NCBI GenBank assembly: GCA_036186865.1
Contig: AP025053.1
Location: forward strand, 3,385,224-3,449,223
Origin: Eustoma russellianum
Lineage: Eukaryota > Streptophyta > Magnoliopsida > Gentianales > Gentianaceae
Reading direction: 5' to 3'
DNA length: 64,000 nucleotides
In this document: in pieces, positions 55,101-64,000 of the stretch
How the letters are laid out: each line of letters opens with the position of its first letter
Numbering within the stretch: the first letter of the stretch is position 1
The notes under the pieces: model-generated
Databases searched by the model: none
Seen by the model: the letters and a program-made list of their open reading frames with translations, nothing else
What the model was told of the DNA's origin: nothing
Program-made: the position numbers and the translations under genes

Positions 55101-58100
55101 CATAAGACCTTTCTCTAGGCATTTCCAAGCCTCAATTAGAATACCCTAAGGTCTAATTGCTTTAGCATTTTGCATACTTTTCAAAGCATCTCCTACCTCT
55201 GGCGATCGAATCCTCTTACTATATCTTATGTTTATATCGTCTTCAGAGTTACGTAACTCGCCCAATACGAGTTTATCTTCTATTGATTCATTGAAAAGTT
55301 TCTCAAAATATCTTATATTGCCTTTTCTTCTGCTAAAATTTTGGTATCTTCGTCTTTAACGCATTCAACTTGGGTCAAATCTTTTGTCTTCATTTCTCTC
55401 GCTTTAGCAATTTTATGTACATCTTTTTCTCTTTCTTTCATGTCTCACCGATTATAAAAATCTTCAAACGTTTTTCATTTGGCTTCACCTAGTACATATT
55501 TAGCTTCCTTCTTATTAAGTCTATTTTTTCAATTCTATTGATTCTTGCAAAGTTGAAATGCCTTATAACTAATTCTCTTGATTTTTACTTTGCTTTGCCT
55601 TCTTTCTACCACAAAGATTTCTTATTTGCATATGCTTGACTTTTTGACTTGCCGAGTAAATTTCTCGTTATTTACTTTACCTTTATTGCTACATTCTTTC
55701 ACACGTAAGACTTCTAGTTCTAATAATACTTTTCTAAAATCTGTTTGTTTAGCTTCTTTTAAATGTCATCATTTTATCTTGGGTTCAATAAACTTTTGTT
55801 TTCTCAATCTTCTATGTCGGATATGGACATCCAACACTACAAGACGGTACTCCATTGTGAAACTTTCTTTTGGGGTAACCTTACAGTTCTTACAAGCTAT
55901 TCTATCTCTTCTATGAGTCATGAAAATATTCTAGCTGAGACTTATTTAGTCACATTTTGAATATAATCAAGTGTTCATCTCTTTTTTGAAAAAATGTAGT
56001 TGTCATAATAATGTCATACGCTATTACAAAGTCCAAAATTGATTTTCCTTCATCGTTCTTGTTTTCAAAACCAAATATATCGTATATCTCATTGTAATCC
56101 TTATTTTCTTTACCTACATGTTCTGTAACCATACTCCTTTGATTAACTACGTATGGAAGGCCTGTGAGGATTTTGATCCGTTAGATTGATTGCCTATATT
56201 GATTATTTTTAGGTGTCTAGATGTTTTTCTGACCTATCCCCTGCCATAAGCAATTCTTTAGCTGAAACACCTGAATTATGGAAGAGTGATCCAAATAAGC
56301 AAATTAATCTGTGTTTAAGGATCTTATATTTGCATTTGTTAATTGATTCTACAACGTAACAGAAAATATAGCTAGATGGGTTATTTAAATGTTTTTGGGT
56401 GAACTAGTAAATTTTATATTTGGTAATTACTCCTTAATCACTAAAGTTATTGCATATATGGAACACGTAACTACCGATCAACACATAACTTAGGTGGTTA
56501 TCTGTTGTTAAGCCATTAGTTACTCAAAAAATAATATAAAATTTCTTGGATAATTAAAGAAATGACATGCATAATAAGAAATGATCTTTATGTAGCAAGG
56601 ATGCTTGTGTCATTAGGCGGGTTTTGTCCAGAAGGATGAAACTCTTGGGACTTTCCCGTTATCAAGTATTAGAGGATCCAAGTAACCATTTTTTTAATTT
56701 GTGCATAAACGGCAAAAGGGTTCGAATTAAAGAATCTCTTTTTATTGTCAATTATAACTTCTGTTACCGTATCAATCACTAGACGACGTGAAAATTGGCT
56801 AGGATATTTTACATAATGATGATAATATTATTCTGGGTTAGGATCCTCCCACCGTAAAAGTCTCACTGTATTTCTTACTGTACGACACGTGGCAGCAGAG
56901 GGTGGTGAAACTAGATGAGGGTCAAAGGTGAAGGAAAAAGTGGACAGGAGATCTCATAACTATTATTATACAGGCACAAATATTCAGCATTGAAAGCTTC
57001 TGATGACTTGTTCAATTTGTCTGGGAAAGAAACAAATTATATACGTAGAAGTATAAAAGTACAACCAATAAGTTAAACAGTTAAAGCCTGCCCCTGTTCC
57101 TTCCCCTGGAGATGACCTTTTTGGTGCTGGTTTATGATTTATGGGGAAATTTGGTACTTGTCCGTGGTACTTTATGTTAAGATGATGGTTGCGTTTTGGG
57201 GGATAGGATCCTCTCATCGCAAAGGGGTGCGGTGATTTGTGATCGCGCGACACGTGGCAGCAAGGGGGGTGGTGATGCTAGATGCGGGTAACCCTTATCT
57301 AGCCTCACCACCTCCTTGCTGCCACGTGTCGCGTGATCACAAAAAGGATAAGGAAAGTGGGGGTTAGGAGATCTCAATCCGCGTTTTGAAACCTTTATGC
57401 TGTTTAGCCTAACCGCTTTTAATCACTTTCTGACAAGATGCCCATGACATTTTGCTTTTACCCTTTTTGCTCTTGCTTTTTGTTTTTTCTTTGTTTGGAT
57501 GTTACAGCTATGGCATCTGAAACCCTTGTAGAGAGTTCATAAATGGACTTTCTTAATGTAAATAATTGTATAATACTCGTTCTATTACAAAAAAATATTA
57601 CAACAGTTAACTTTTTAATATAATATAATTATTGAAATACGTTTAGGATAGAGGAAGTATTTGTCAAAATTTGATCTGTTTGACTAATTTTATTGTACAC
57701 ATTGTATATTCTCATATCAAGTGTCAAATATAGTCATATATAATATAGTAATTTTTTGATGTAATGGTTTACTTATCATATAAAAGAAACATAAAATTTG
57801 GTACCCCTACTTCAGTATGCTTTTAATCAAGGGCATTTCTTTACAAGGAGAGGTTATATGTCTATTTCCGCGCGTGAACACCACGTGAAATCCGGCCTAG
57901 GAAAGGGCAGTGTGAAAGGCACGAGTGTGATGTGGAAAACTGTGATAAGTGGGATTCTCGAGGCTATTCATTTCATTGCATTAATTAATTGTTGTTGGTG
58001 GGGTCCATGTCCTAGTGGAAAACTCAACTTTGGTTCGTGCCTTTGGCTTTTTGCTGTGCCTGTGTGGGCATTACATTATGCTTACGCCTTACTGCAGACA

Positions 58101-61100
58101 TCTACTTTAATAGCATACATATATACAAAATGTATAACTAAATAAATGAATACAGACACATATATATATGGCAGCATGAAATAATATTTAAAAAACAAAT
58201 GAATGTTTCATTGAACAGTGGCTCTTGCACGGACCAAATCTTCTAGTACTTCAGAGTTCTTTGCATTTGTATTTTAGTACGTTTCTTTCAATTTATTTTC
58301 TTATAACGTATAAAAGTAATTCGCATTTGTAATTTATAATAGTTTGAAAAGTCAATTGTGACAATAATTTTGGAACGAATAGAGTATGCTTTAAAATCTG
58401 AAGTGTCCTGAATCGTTGCCCCGTGACTTATTGGTAAATTACTGGAAGGCCTGAAAATAAATGGATTCCAGTTACTGTATTTGATAAACTAGCTTCCACC
58501 TGTGGACCAGTAGTCATTATGCATATGAAGTTTTTTTTTTTTTTTTTTTTTCAATGACTTAATCAGTTAACAAATGTAAATATGTTGATCTTAGTTTAGT
58601 GTTTTAGGTTTTAAATTTTCACTAGCTCGGTAATCTTTCTAACTGAAGCTGTTGAACATATATTGTGAAGGTAAAACAACTCAAATGATGTCTTGCTAAA
58701 AGAACTCTTGAATGTATTCTAACAACTGCTAACTGCAGGAGAAAATACCAATTGAGGAAGTCTTTGGTCAGCTAAAATGCTCAAGAGAAGGTTTATCTTC
58801 AGAAGAAGGTGCCAACAGGTTGCAAATATTTGGACCCAACAAACTAGAAGAGAAAAAGGTAATATTTCATTTTCTTGATTTTTGTTTATTCCCAAGTTTC
58901 CCCAGCTAGTGGGAATGAGGCTTGAGTGTTGTTTTGTGTTTGTTTGTTTGTTTAGTCCGGGTTTATGCAGGCTGTTTTAATGTGCACTAGAAGTTTCTAA
59001 TTCTGTTTTTGGTCACAGGAAAGCAAACTGCTCAAGTTTCTTGGTTTCATGTGGAATCCACTATCATGGGTCATGGAAGCTGCTGCAATCATGGCGATTG
59101 CTTTAGCTAATGGAGGAGGGAAGCCTCCTGATTGGCAGGATTTCGTTGGTATCGTGTGCTTGTTGGTAATCAACTCCACTATCAGTTTTATCGAAGAGAA
59201 CAACGCTGGAAATGCTGCCGCAGCTCTTATGGCTGGTCTTGCTCCAAAAACTAAGGTATTGATGATCACACTTGCAAGTGCATTGTAATGTGCGGTATGC
59301 TTTTGTATTTTGTTAGTAGCATAGACCTTTAAGGCTTAGTACTTCATACGAACAAAGTGGCACTGTCTGTGTGTAGTTCATTTGAAATCATGCAGTGGTA
59401 CAATACAATAACTCATTTCTAAACGCTGGCTTATGGTACAGGTTCTCAGGGATGGCCGATGGAGTGAGCAGGAAGCAGCCATTCTGGTTCCTGGAGATAT
59501 TGTAAGCATCAAATTGGGAGATATCATTCCTGCTGATGCTCGTCTTCTTGAAGGTGATCCTCTTAAAGTTGATCAGTCCGCACTCACTGGAGAATCTCTC
59601 CCTGTGACAAAAGATCCTGGTGATGAAGTTTTCTCTGGCTCAACTTGCAAACAAGGTGAAATTGAAGCTGTCGTTATAGCAACAGGAGTGCATACCTTCT
59701 TTGGAAAGGCAGCACATCTTGTTGACAGCACCAATCAAGTTGGACATTTCCAGGCAGTACTTACTGCGATTGGAAACTTCTGTATATGCTCTATTGCCAT
59801 CGGCATGCTGGCTGAGATAGTTGTCATGTACCCCATTCAACATAGGCCTTACAGAAAAGGAATTGACAATCTCCTTGTTCTCTTAATTGGAGGCATCCCA
59901 ATTGCCATGCCCACTGTTTTGTCAGTCACCATGGCTATTGGGTCACACAGATTATCTCAACAGGGTGCCATCACGAAGAGAATGACTGCCATTGAGGAAA
60001 TGGCTGGCATGGATGTACTCTGCAGTGATAAGACTGGGACTTTGACCCTTAACAAGCTTAGTGTCGATAAGAACTTAATTGAGGTGTTTGCCAAGGGAGT
60101 AGATAAGGAGCACGTCCTGCTTTTGGCTGCAAGGGCTTCTAGAACAGAAAATCAGGATGCTATTGACGCTGCTATTGTAGGGATGCTTGCTGATCCCAAA
60201 GAGGTACTGATCTCGTAAATCTCTTTGCAAGTTGTGGATTTAACTACAGATTGACACAAGACTCATATACTTATACATCCTTTTGTAGGCGCGGGCTGGT
60301 GTTAGAGAGGTCCATTTCTTCCCATTCAATCCAGTGGACAAGAGGACTGCTTTGACTTACATTGATGCTGAGGGGAACTGGCATCGAGCAAGCAAAGGAG
60401 CGCCAGAACAGGTGGGAATGTACTTTCATTTTTTAAGTTCTAACAGTACAATTGAATAGCCTTGGTGTTAGAGCATATACTGATCGCTCTTGGCCTTTTC
60501 TTGTGTGCTTCAGATTTTGGCACTTGCCAATGCCAGTGAAGATATGAAGAGAAAGGTTCATGCAATTATAGAAAAGTTTGCTGATCGTGGTTTGCGTTCT
60601 TTAGCCGTTGCTAGACAGGTTTGTTGGCTGATAGAAATTTGATTTGATTAATATTTTAGTTTCGAGTGCATCATAGAGTATATTTCCCATTTTAACAGTT
60701 TTCTGTTTTTGCTTCTTATTGTTATGAAGACAGTGGTTTTAACTGTTTGTATTTTGTCTTATGGACTTCACTTGTAGGAAGTGCCTGCAAAATCAAAAGA
60801 CAGTCCTGGCGGTCCATGGCAGTTTGTCGGACTGCTACCTCTCTTTGATCCTCCTAGACACGATAGTGCAGAGACCATCCGTAGGGCCCTGAACCTTGGT
60901 GTCAATGTCAAGATGATTACTGGTACTTGTTTCTGATTCAACTTCTAAATCCTTTTATCGACGTGTTTTTTGTACTATATCTCTTTTTTCATTCAAAACT
61001 ATGGTTGTTACTCTAGGGGATCAACTTGCTATTGGAAAGGAAACCGGACGTAGGCTTGGAATGGGCACGAATATGTATCCCTCTGCTTCTTTACTTGGCC

Positions 61101-63219
61101 AGCATAAGGATGAATCAATTGCTGGCCTTCCTGTGGAAGAATTGATTGAGAAGGCTGATGGTTTTGCCGGAGTATTTCCTGGTGGGTGGTGTTGATCATG
61201 TGCTGTTAGTAGTCATTTTAATAGGGAATTATCCTCACAACTCAGACTGGTTTGAAAGAAAACCTCATTTGTACCTTGCAGAGCACAAATACGAAATCGT
61301 GAAAAAGTTGCAGGAGTTGAAGCATATTGTTGGAATGACTGGAGACGGTGTCAATGATGCACCTGCTTTGAAGAAAGCAGACATAGGAATTGCGGTTGCC
61401 GATGCTACTGATGCTGCAAGGGGCGCTTCTGATATTGTGCTTACAGAACCTGGTCTAAGTGTCATCATTAGTGCTGTTTTGACTAGCCGGGCTATATTCC
61501 AGAGGATGAAGAACTATACAGTCAGTTTTTCACCCCCTCTGTTTTTTTGCTTTAATTTCGCTGGTTGAGTAGTGGATTGGTAAACGTTTCTCTTTAAGCT
61601 TTGCAGATTTATGCAGTCTCCATCACTATCCGTATTGTGGTGAGTAAAATTTGGTGATTTTCCATCAGAATCTAGGCATGTGAGTTTTTTTTCCTTCCTA
61701 AGCTAACTATTTTTCCCGACTTCTTTCTACAGTTTGGCTTCATGCTCATTGCATTGATATGGAAATATGATTTCTCCCCTTTTATGGTTTTGATCATCGC
61801 TATATTGAACGATGGTATTGTTTCACTCCTGGAGCCATTCTACAAAACTATGTTTGTTCCTTGAAACAATATTCTATATGCTATTGCATATGTCGCTTAT
61901 TGTAGGAACAATTATGACGATCTCAAAAGACAGGGTGAAGCCATCACCTATGCCCGATAGCTGGAAACTGAAAGAGATCTTTGCCACTGGGATTGTACTT
62001 GGAGGTTACCAGGCATTGATGACTGTGATATTCTTTTGGGCAATGAAGGAGACTGACTTTTTCCCTGTAAGCCTTACATGGTGGTAGTTTCTTTTATTTT
62101 AACGGTGGATATGGATTGACTATGTGTATGTGTTATAATGTTTCAGGACAAATTTGGTGTCAGAGCTATTAGGCATAATGAGGATGAAATGATGGCTGTC
62201 TTGTACCTGCAAGTCAGTATCATCAGCCAAGCCCTAATCTTCGTCACAAGATCACGCAGCTGGTCTTATGTTGAGCGTCCTGGGCTACTATTAATGAGTG
62301 CTTTCCTCATTGCTCAGCTGGTAAGTTGTCTGTCCGCCTAAAAGAGTTTCTTGACCAACTGGTAGACTATGGGCAGTATGTATTAGTCAATCTTGTGCTT
62401 CCGTCCTCGGTTTCACGTGAACTTCCTTTTTACCCACCATGAAAATACATGTACTGAGCTTAGAAGATTTTTTGGGTCCTAAAGTGCAAACTTGTAATCT
62501 TTATTTATTTATCTCGACTTGTGGTACATTTAATGACCATGATGCTTTTTTAAACTGGTCGTTTTCTAGGTCGCCACTTTGATCGCTGTTTATGCCAACT
62601 GGGGCTTTGCAAGAATTAAGGGATGTGGATGGGGATGGGCAGGAGTAGTTTGGATCTACAGCCTGGTGTTTTACGTGCCTCTCGACATCCTTAAGTTCTC
62701 CATTCGCTATGTGTTGAGCGGAAAGGCTTGGTTGAACCTTCTTGAGAACAAGGTATTCCCAACCCACCTGTAACTCAAGATGCTTAGGTGGTTGCCCATT
62801 TTTCTGTTTTATCAGTTCCCTTGATTTCATCGCATCCTTTGAAACCAGACCGCTTTCACAACCAAGAAAGACTATGGCAAAGAGGAGAGAGAAGCTCAAT
62901 GGGCAGTTGCTCAGCGCACTCTACATGGACTACAACCACCAGATACTTCTAATGTTTTCGAGGAAAAGAGCAGCTACAGAGAGCTTTCTGAGATCGCTGA
63001 GCAAGCGAAGAGGAGAGCCGAGATGGCTAGGTAAGAAAACCTTCTTCAACAGACGATGCTTCATATCTATACGCGAACAAGCTAATAATCTAAGTCTTGT
63101 ATCCTTGTTGTTCTTTATTTAGGCTTCGGGAGCTGCACACCCTCAAGGGTCATGTCGAGTCGGTGGTGAAACTGAAGGGCCTGGACATTGAAACGATGCA
63201 GCAGCATTATACCGTTTAA
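52177..63219 (+). CDS. Plasma-membrane H+-ATPase (P3A-type)
   Basis: Sixteen exons, all GT-AG and in frame: 52177-52221, 58739-58858, 59019-59255, 59442-60203, 60289-60411, 60514-60618, 60778-60922, 61017-61181, 61282-61520, 61607-61639, 61733-61814, 61906-62066, 62147-62320, 62570-62752, 62849-63030, 63123-63219; total 2,853 nt, 950 residues (family 948-956). It pumps protons out of the cell using ATP, energising transport and opening stomata. TGES (residues 183-186), the phosphorylated Asp330 in DKTGT, KGAPEQ (nucleotide binding) and GDGVNDAP are present. The C-terminus ends YTV: the penultimate Thr949 is the phosphorylation/14-3-3 site that relieves autoinhibition. Exon 1 encodes only 15 residues (MGISLEEIKNETVDL), like the PMA4 type of Nicotiana; paralogue assignment is uncertain. 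The reading frame is intact. Confidence 0.95.
52500..53075. repeat. Duplicated segment of about 160 bp, split by a SINE
   Basis: 52500-52660 and about 52906-53072 share GAAATTGAAGTTTTCTGCTT, TTATTTTGGGAAGT-GATGAG and AGTAGAGATGCTTTGTT, then an uneven G-run. The second copy has GAGGACCAGGAGGC before its G-run. The SINE copy 52720-52895 and another partial copy of the segment's start lie between. Confidence 0.75.
52720..52895 (-). mobile_element. SINE family A (reverse)
   Basis: On the - strand: TGGCATAGTCCAGTTGTTAT head, ATGAGTTCGAATTCAGATAC B box, then AACTTGTGTGGATAACTTTG. The B box GTTCGAAT is better kept than in other copies. Confidence 0.65.
53640..56150 (-). mobile_element. RTE-type LINE, dead copy in the H+-ATPase intron
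   Basis: On the - strand, the sequence near 56132-55950 reads the C-terminal part of an APE-like endonuclease (GFENKNDEGKSILDFVIAYD, then FFQKRDEHLI). RT words follow, including the FADD catalytic box near 54520 and the C-terminal DEKMMESRLLWYGHVQRR-type region near 53950-54000. All frames have stops. The same family gave the two 3' fragments in the ZTL intron. Orientation is opposite to the host gene. Confidence 0.75.
56835..56960. mobile_element. Mutator-like MITE, GGG-type, internally deleted (copy F)
   Basis: 126 bp: GGGTTAGGATCCTCCCACC start, GGAGATCTCATAAC end. Target duplication TATTATTCT (56826-56834)/TATTATTAT (56961-56969), one mismatch. Most of the right arm is deleted; the left core CGACACGTGGCAGCAG is intact. 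Confidence 0.82.
57200..57380. mobile_element. Mutator-like MITE, GGG-type (copy G)
   Basis: 181 bp: GGATAGGATCCTCTCATCGC near the start, GAGATCTCAATCC end. Target duplication GCGTTTTGG (57191-57199)/GCGTTTTGA (57381-57389). Both arms keep CGACACGTGGCAGCAA and TGCTGCCACGTGTCG, one of the best-preserved copies. Confidence 0.88.
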
Positions 63220-63774
63220 TTAAGCTAATGAATTTATGTTGAGATTGCAGAAGACCCAGACTACCAAATTTCTTACTGTTGAAGAGAAAATAGTCAAGGG
63301 GCAATCCTAGACAAGAACTTTCTTGCTTTACATAGGGTATAGAGTAGCCATAATACTCGCTTATTCTGTTTCGCTGGCGATGAACAAAGTTCTGTATGGT
63401 GATATTATTCACCCCAGAGAAAATGGAGTGACAATCCTTTTTAATTATTCTTTTGTTCAACTTGAATATCCTTTCACCTTGCTTCGTTCCCGCGGCACTT
63501 AGTGGAATGAAAGACGATGGGGGATAACATATTGAATAACTTATTGAATATAGACCAATTTTCATTACAAATGACTTGCATCCATGCAGTATGCAATGTA
63601 GAAGGAGGCTGCTTTATGCATCTTGCCTGACTAGTAATAAATTGGTAAGCAGCTCTAGAAAATCTGTTTTGTTATCCTCCTGCCATGCTCTTCTGTTCTC
63701 CCTTTGATGGATTGAATCAAAGAGGAGTTGAAAGGTAAATAAAGAAGAGCTTCAGTTGGTGCTTGTTGCTTGAT
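63220..63774 (+). other. H+-ATPase 3' flank and probable 3' UTR
   Basis: No gene. The first several hundred bases likely include the 3' UTR; no single polyadenylation signal stands out. Confidence 0.5.
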
Positions 63775-63935
63775 ACAACAATAAATCTAAACGATAGCAA
63801 AAGCTCTCGTTAGGATTTAGGGAGGGTGAGAGGCAGACAAACAATACATCTATCCAAAGGATAGAGAGTTTGTTTTTAGTGAGATTCTAGACTTCGTATG
63901 TATACGACATAATAATAGGAATATGTTGTGCCTGT
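63775..63935 (-). mobile_element. SINE-like repeat, family B
   Basis: AAACGATAGCAAAAGCTCTC, GTTAGGATTTAGGGAGGGTG, CCAAAGGATAGAGAGTTTG and GACATAATAATAGGAATATG parallel the copies at 19385 and 24590 in the same order. Confidence 0.6.
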
Positions 63936-64000
63936 TGCTTGATCAAAATACAAAATTGATTACGGGTAATTATTAACATATTGAATATAAGAATCTTCAT

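Larger units (their letters stand above)
52222..58738 (+). other. First intron of the H+-ATPase gene (6,517 bp)
   Basis: GTAATC to TGCAG. It separates the first 15 codons from the rest of the gene, and holds a duplicated segment, a SINE, a LINE and two MITEs. Parts at 53076-53639 and 57390-58700 contain no gene. The frames at 57798-58145 and elsewhere have no recognisable features. Confidence 0.9.

Noticed and set aside
57798..58145. 115-codon frame in H+-ATPase intron 1
   Set aside because: Has no homology I recognise, no repeat relation, and lies in an intron; the hydrophobic end is not convincing.
1..64000. CRISPR arrays, operons, rRNA and tRNA genes
   Set aside because: None seen. The regular repeats are LTR minisatellites, and tRNA-like stretches belong to SINEs with degraded boxes.

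Overview
This is nuclear DNA from a flowering plant, most likely a eudicot; I cannot name the species. The evidence is two spliced genes typical of higher plants, a blue-light receptor/F-box/kelch clock gene (ZEITLUPE type) and a plasma-membrane proton pump, set in a TE-rich AT-rich background with LTR retrotransposons, RTE-type LINEs, tRNA-like SINEs and Mutator-like MITEs. One 10-base run of N marks an assembly gap.

Layout. 265-461 is a MITE. 895-7506 is a very young non-autonomous Ty3/gypsy (Tat-like) element with two 946-bp LTRs that differ, by eye, at one base. It keeps only a gag remnant on the + strand, but carries a complete, spliceable four-exon gene on the opposite strand. 8517-17370 is the ZTL gene (two exons); its 7-kb intron splits the codon of the photoactive LOV cysteine and holds two LINE 3' ends. 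17371-25235 is intergenic with SINEs and two MITEs. 25236-39585 is a Ty1/copia element on the - strand with gag, protease, integrase, RT and RNase H still open, split between integrase and RT by an 8.5-kb Tekay-like LTR element (27999-36494) that has lost nearly all coding capacity. 39586-52000 is intergenic: SINEs, MITEs, a possible mitochondrial insert next to the gap, and degraded Tat-like pol and LTR pieces. 52177-63219 is the H+-ATPase gene in 16 exons; its 6.5-kb first intron holds a LINE, a SINE and two MITEs. The end is 3' flank with one SINE.

The two cellular genes are not an operon and do not obviously cooperate. ZTL reads blue light and targets clock and flowering regulators for degradation; the pump energises the plasma membrane. 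The most unusual items are: (1) a five-unit hairpin array in the Tekay-like LTR, in which every unit has a different but perfectly complementary stem; (2) the intact antisense spliced gene of the Tat-like element, with its own TATA box; (3) a family of eight Mutator-like MITEs that mostly carry a G-box/ABRE-type core in both arms, three of them at or inside the proton-pump gene; (4) a short CTCGGCC motif scattered through coding and non-coding parts of the Tat-like element; (5) a heat-shock-element-like 21-bp-arm palindrome in the copia LTR.
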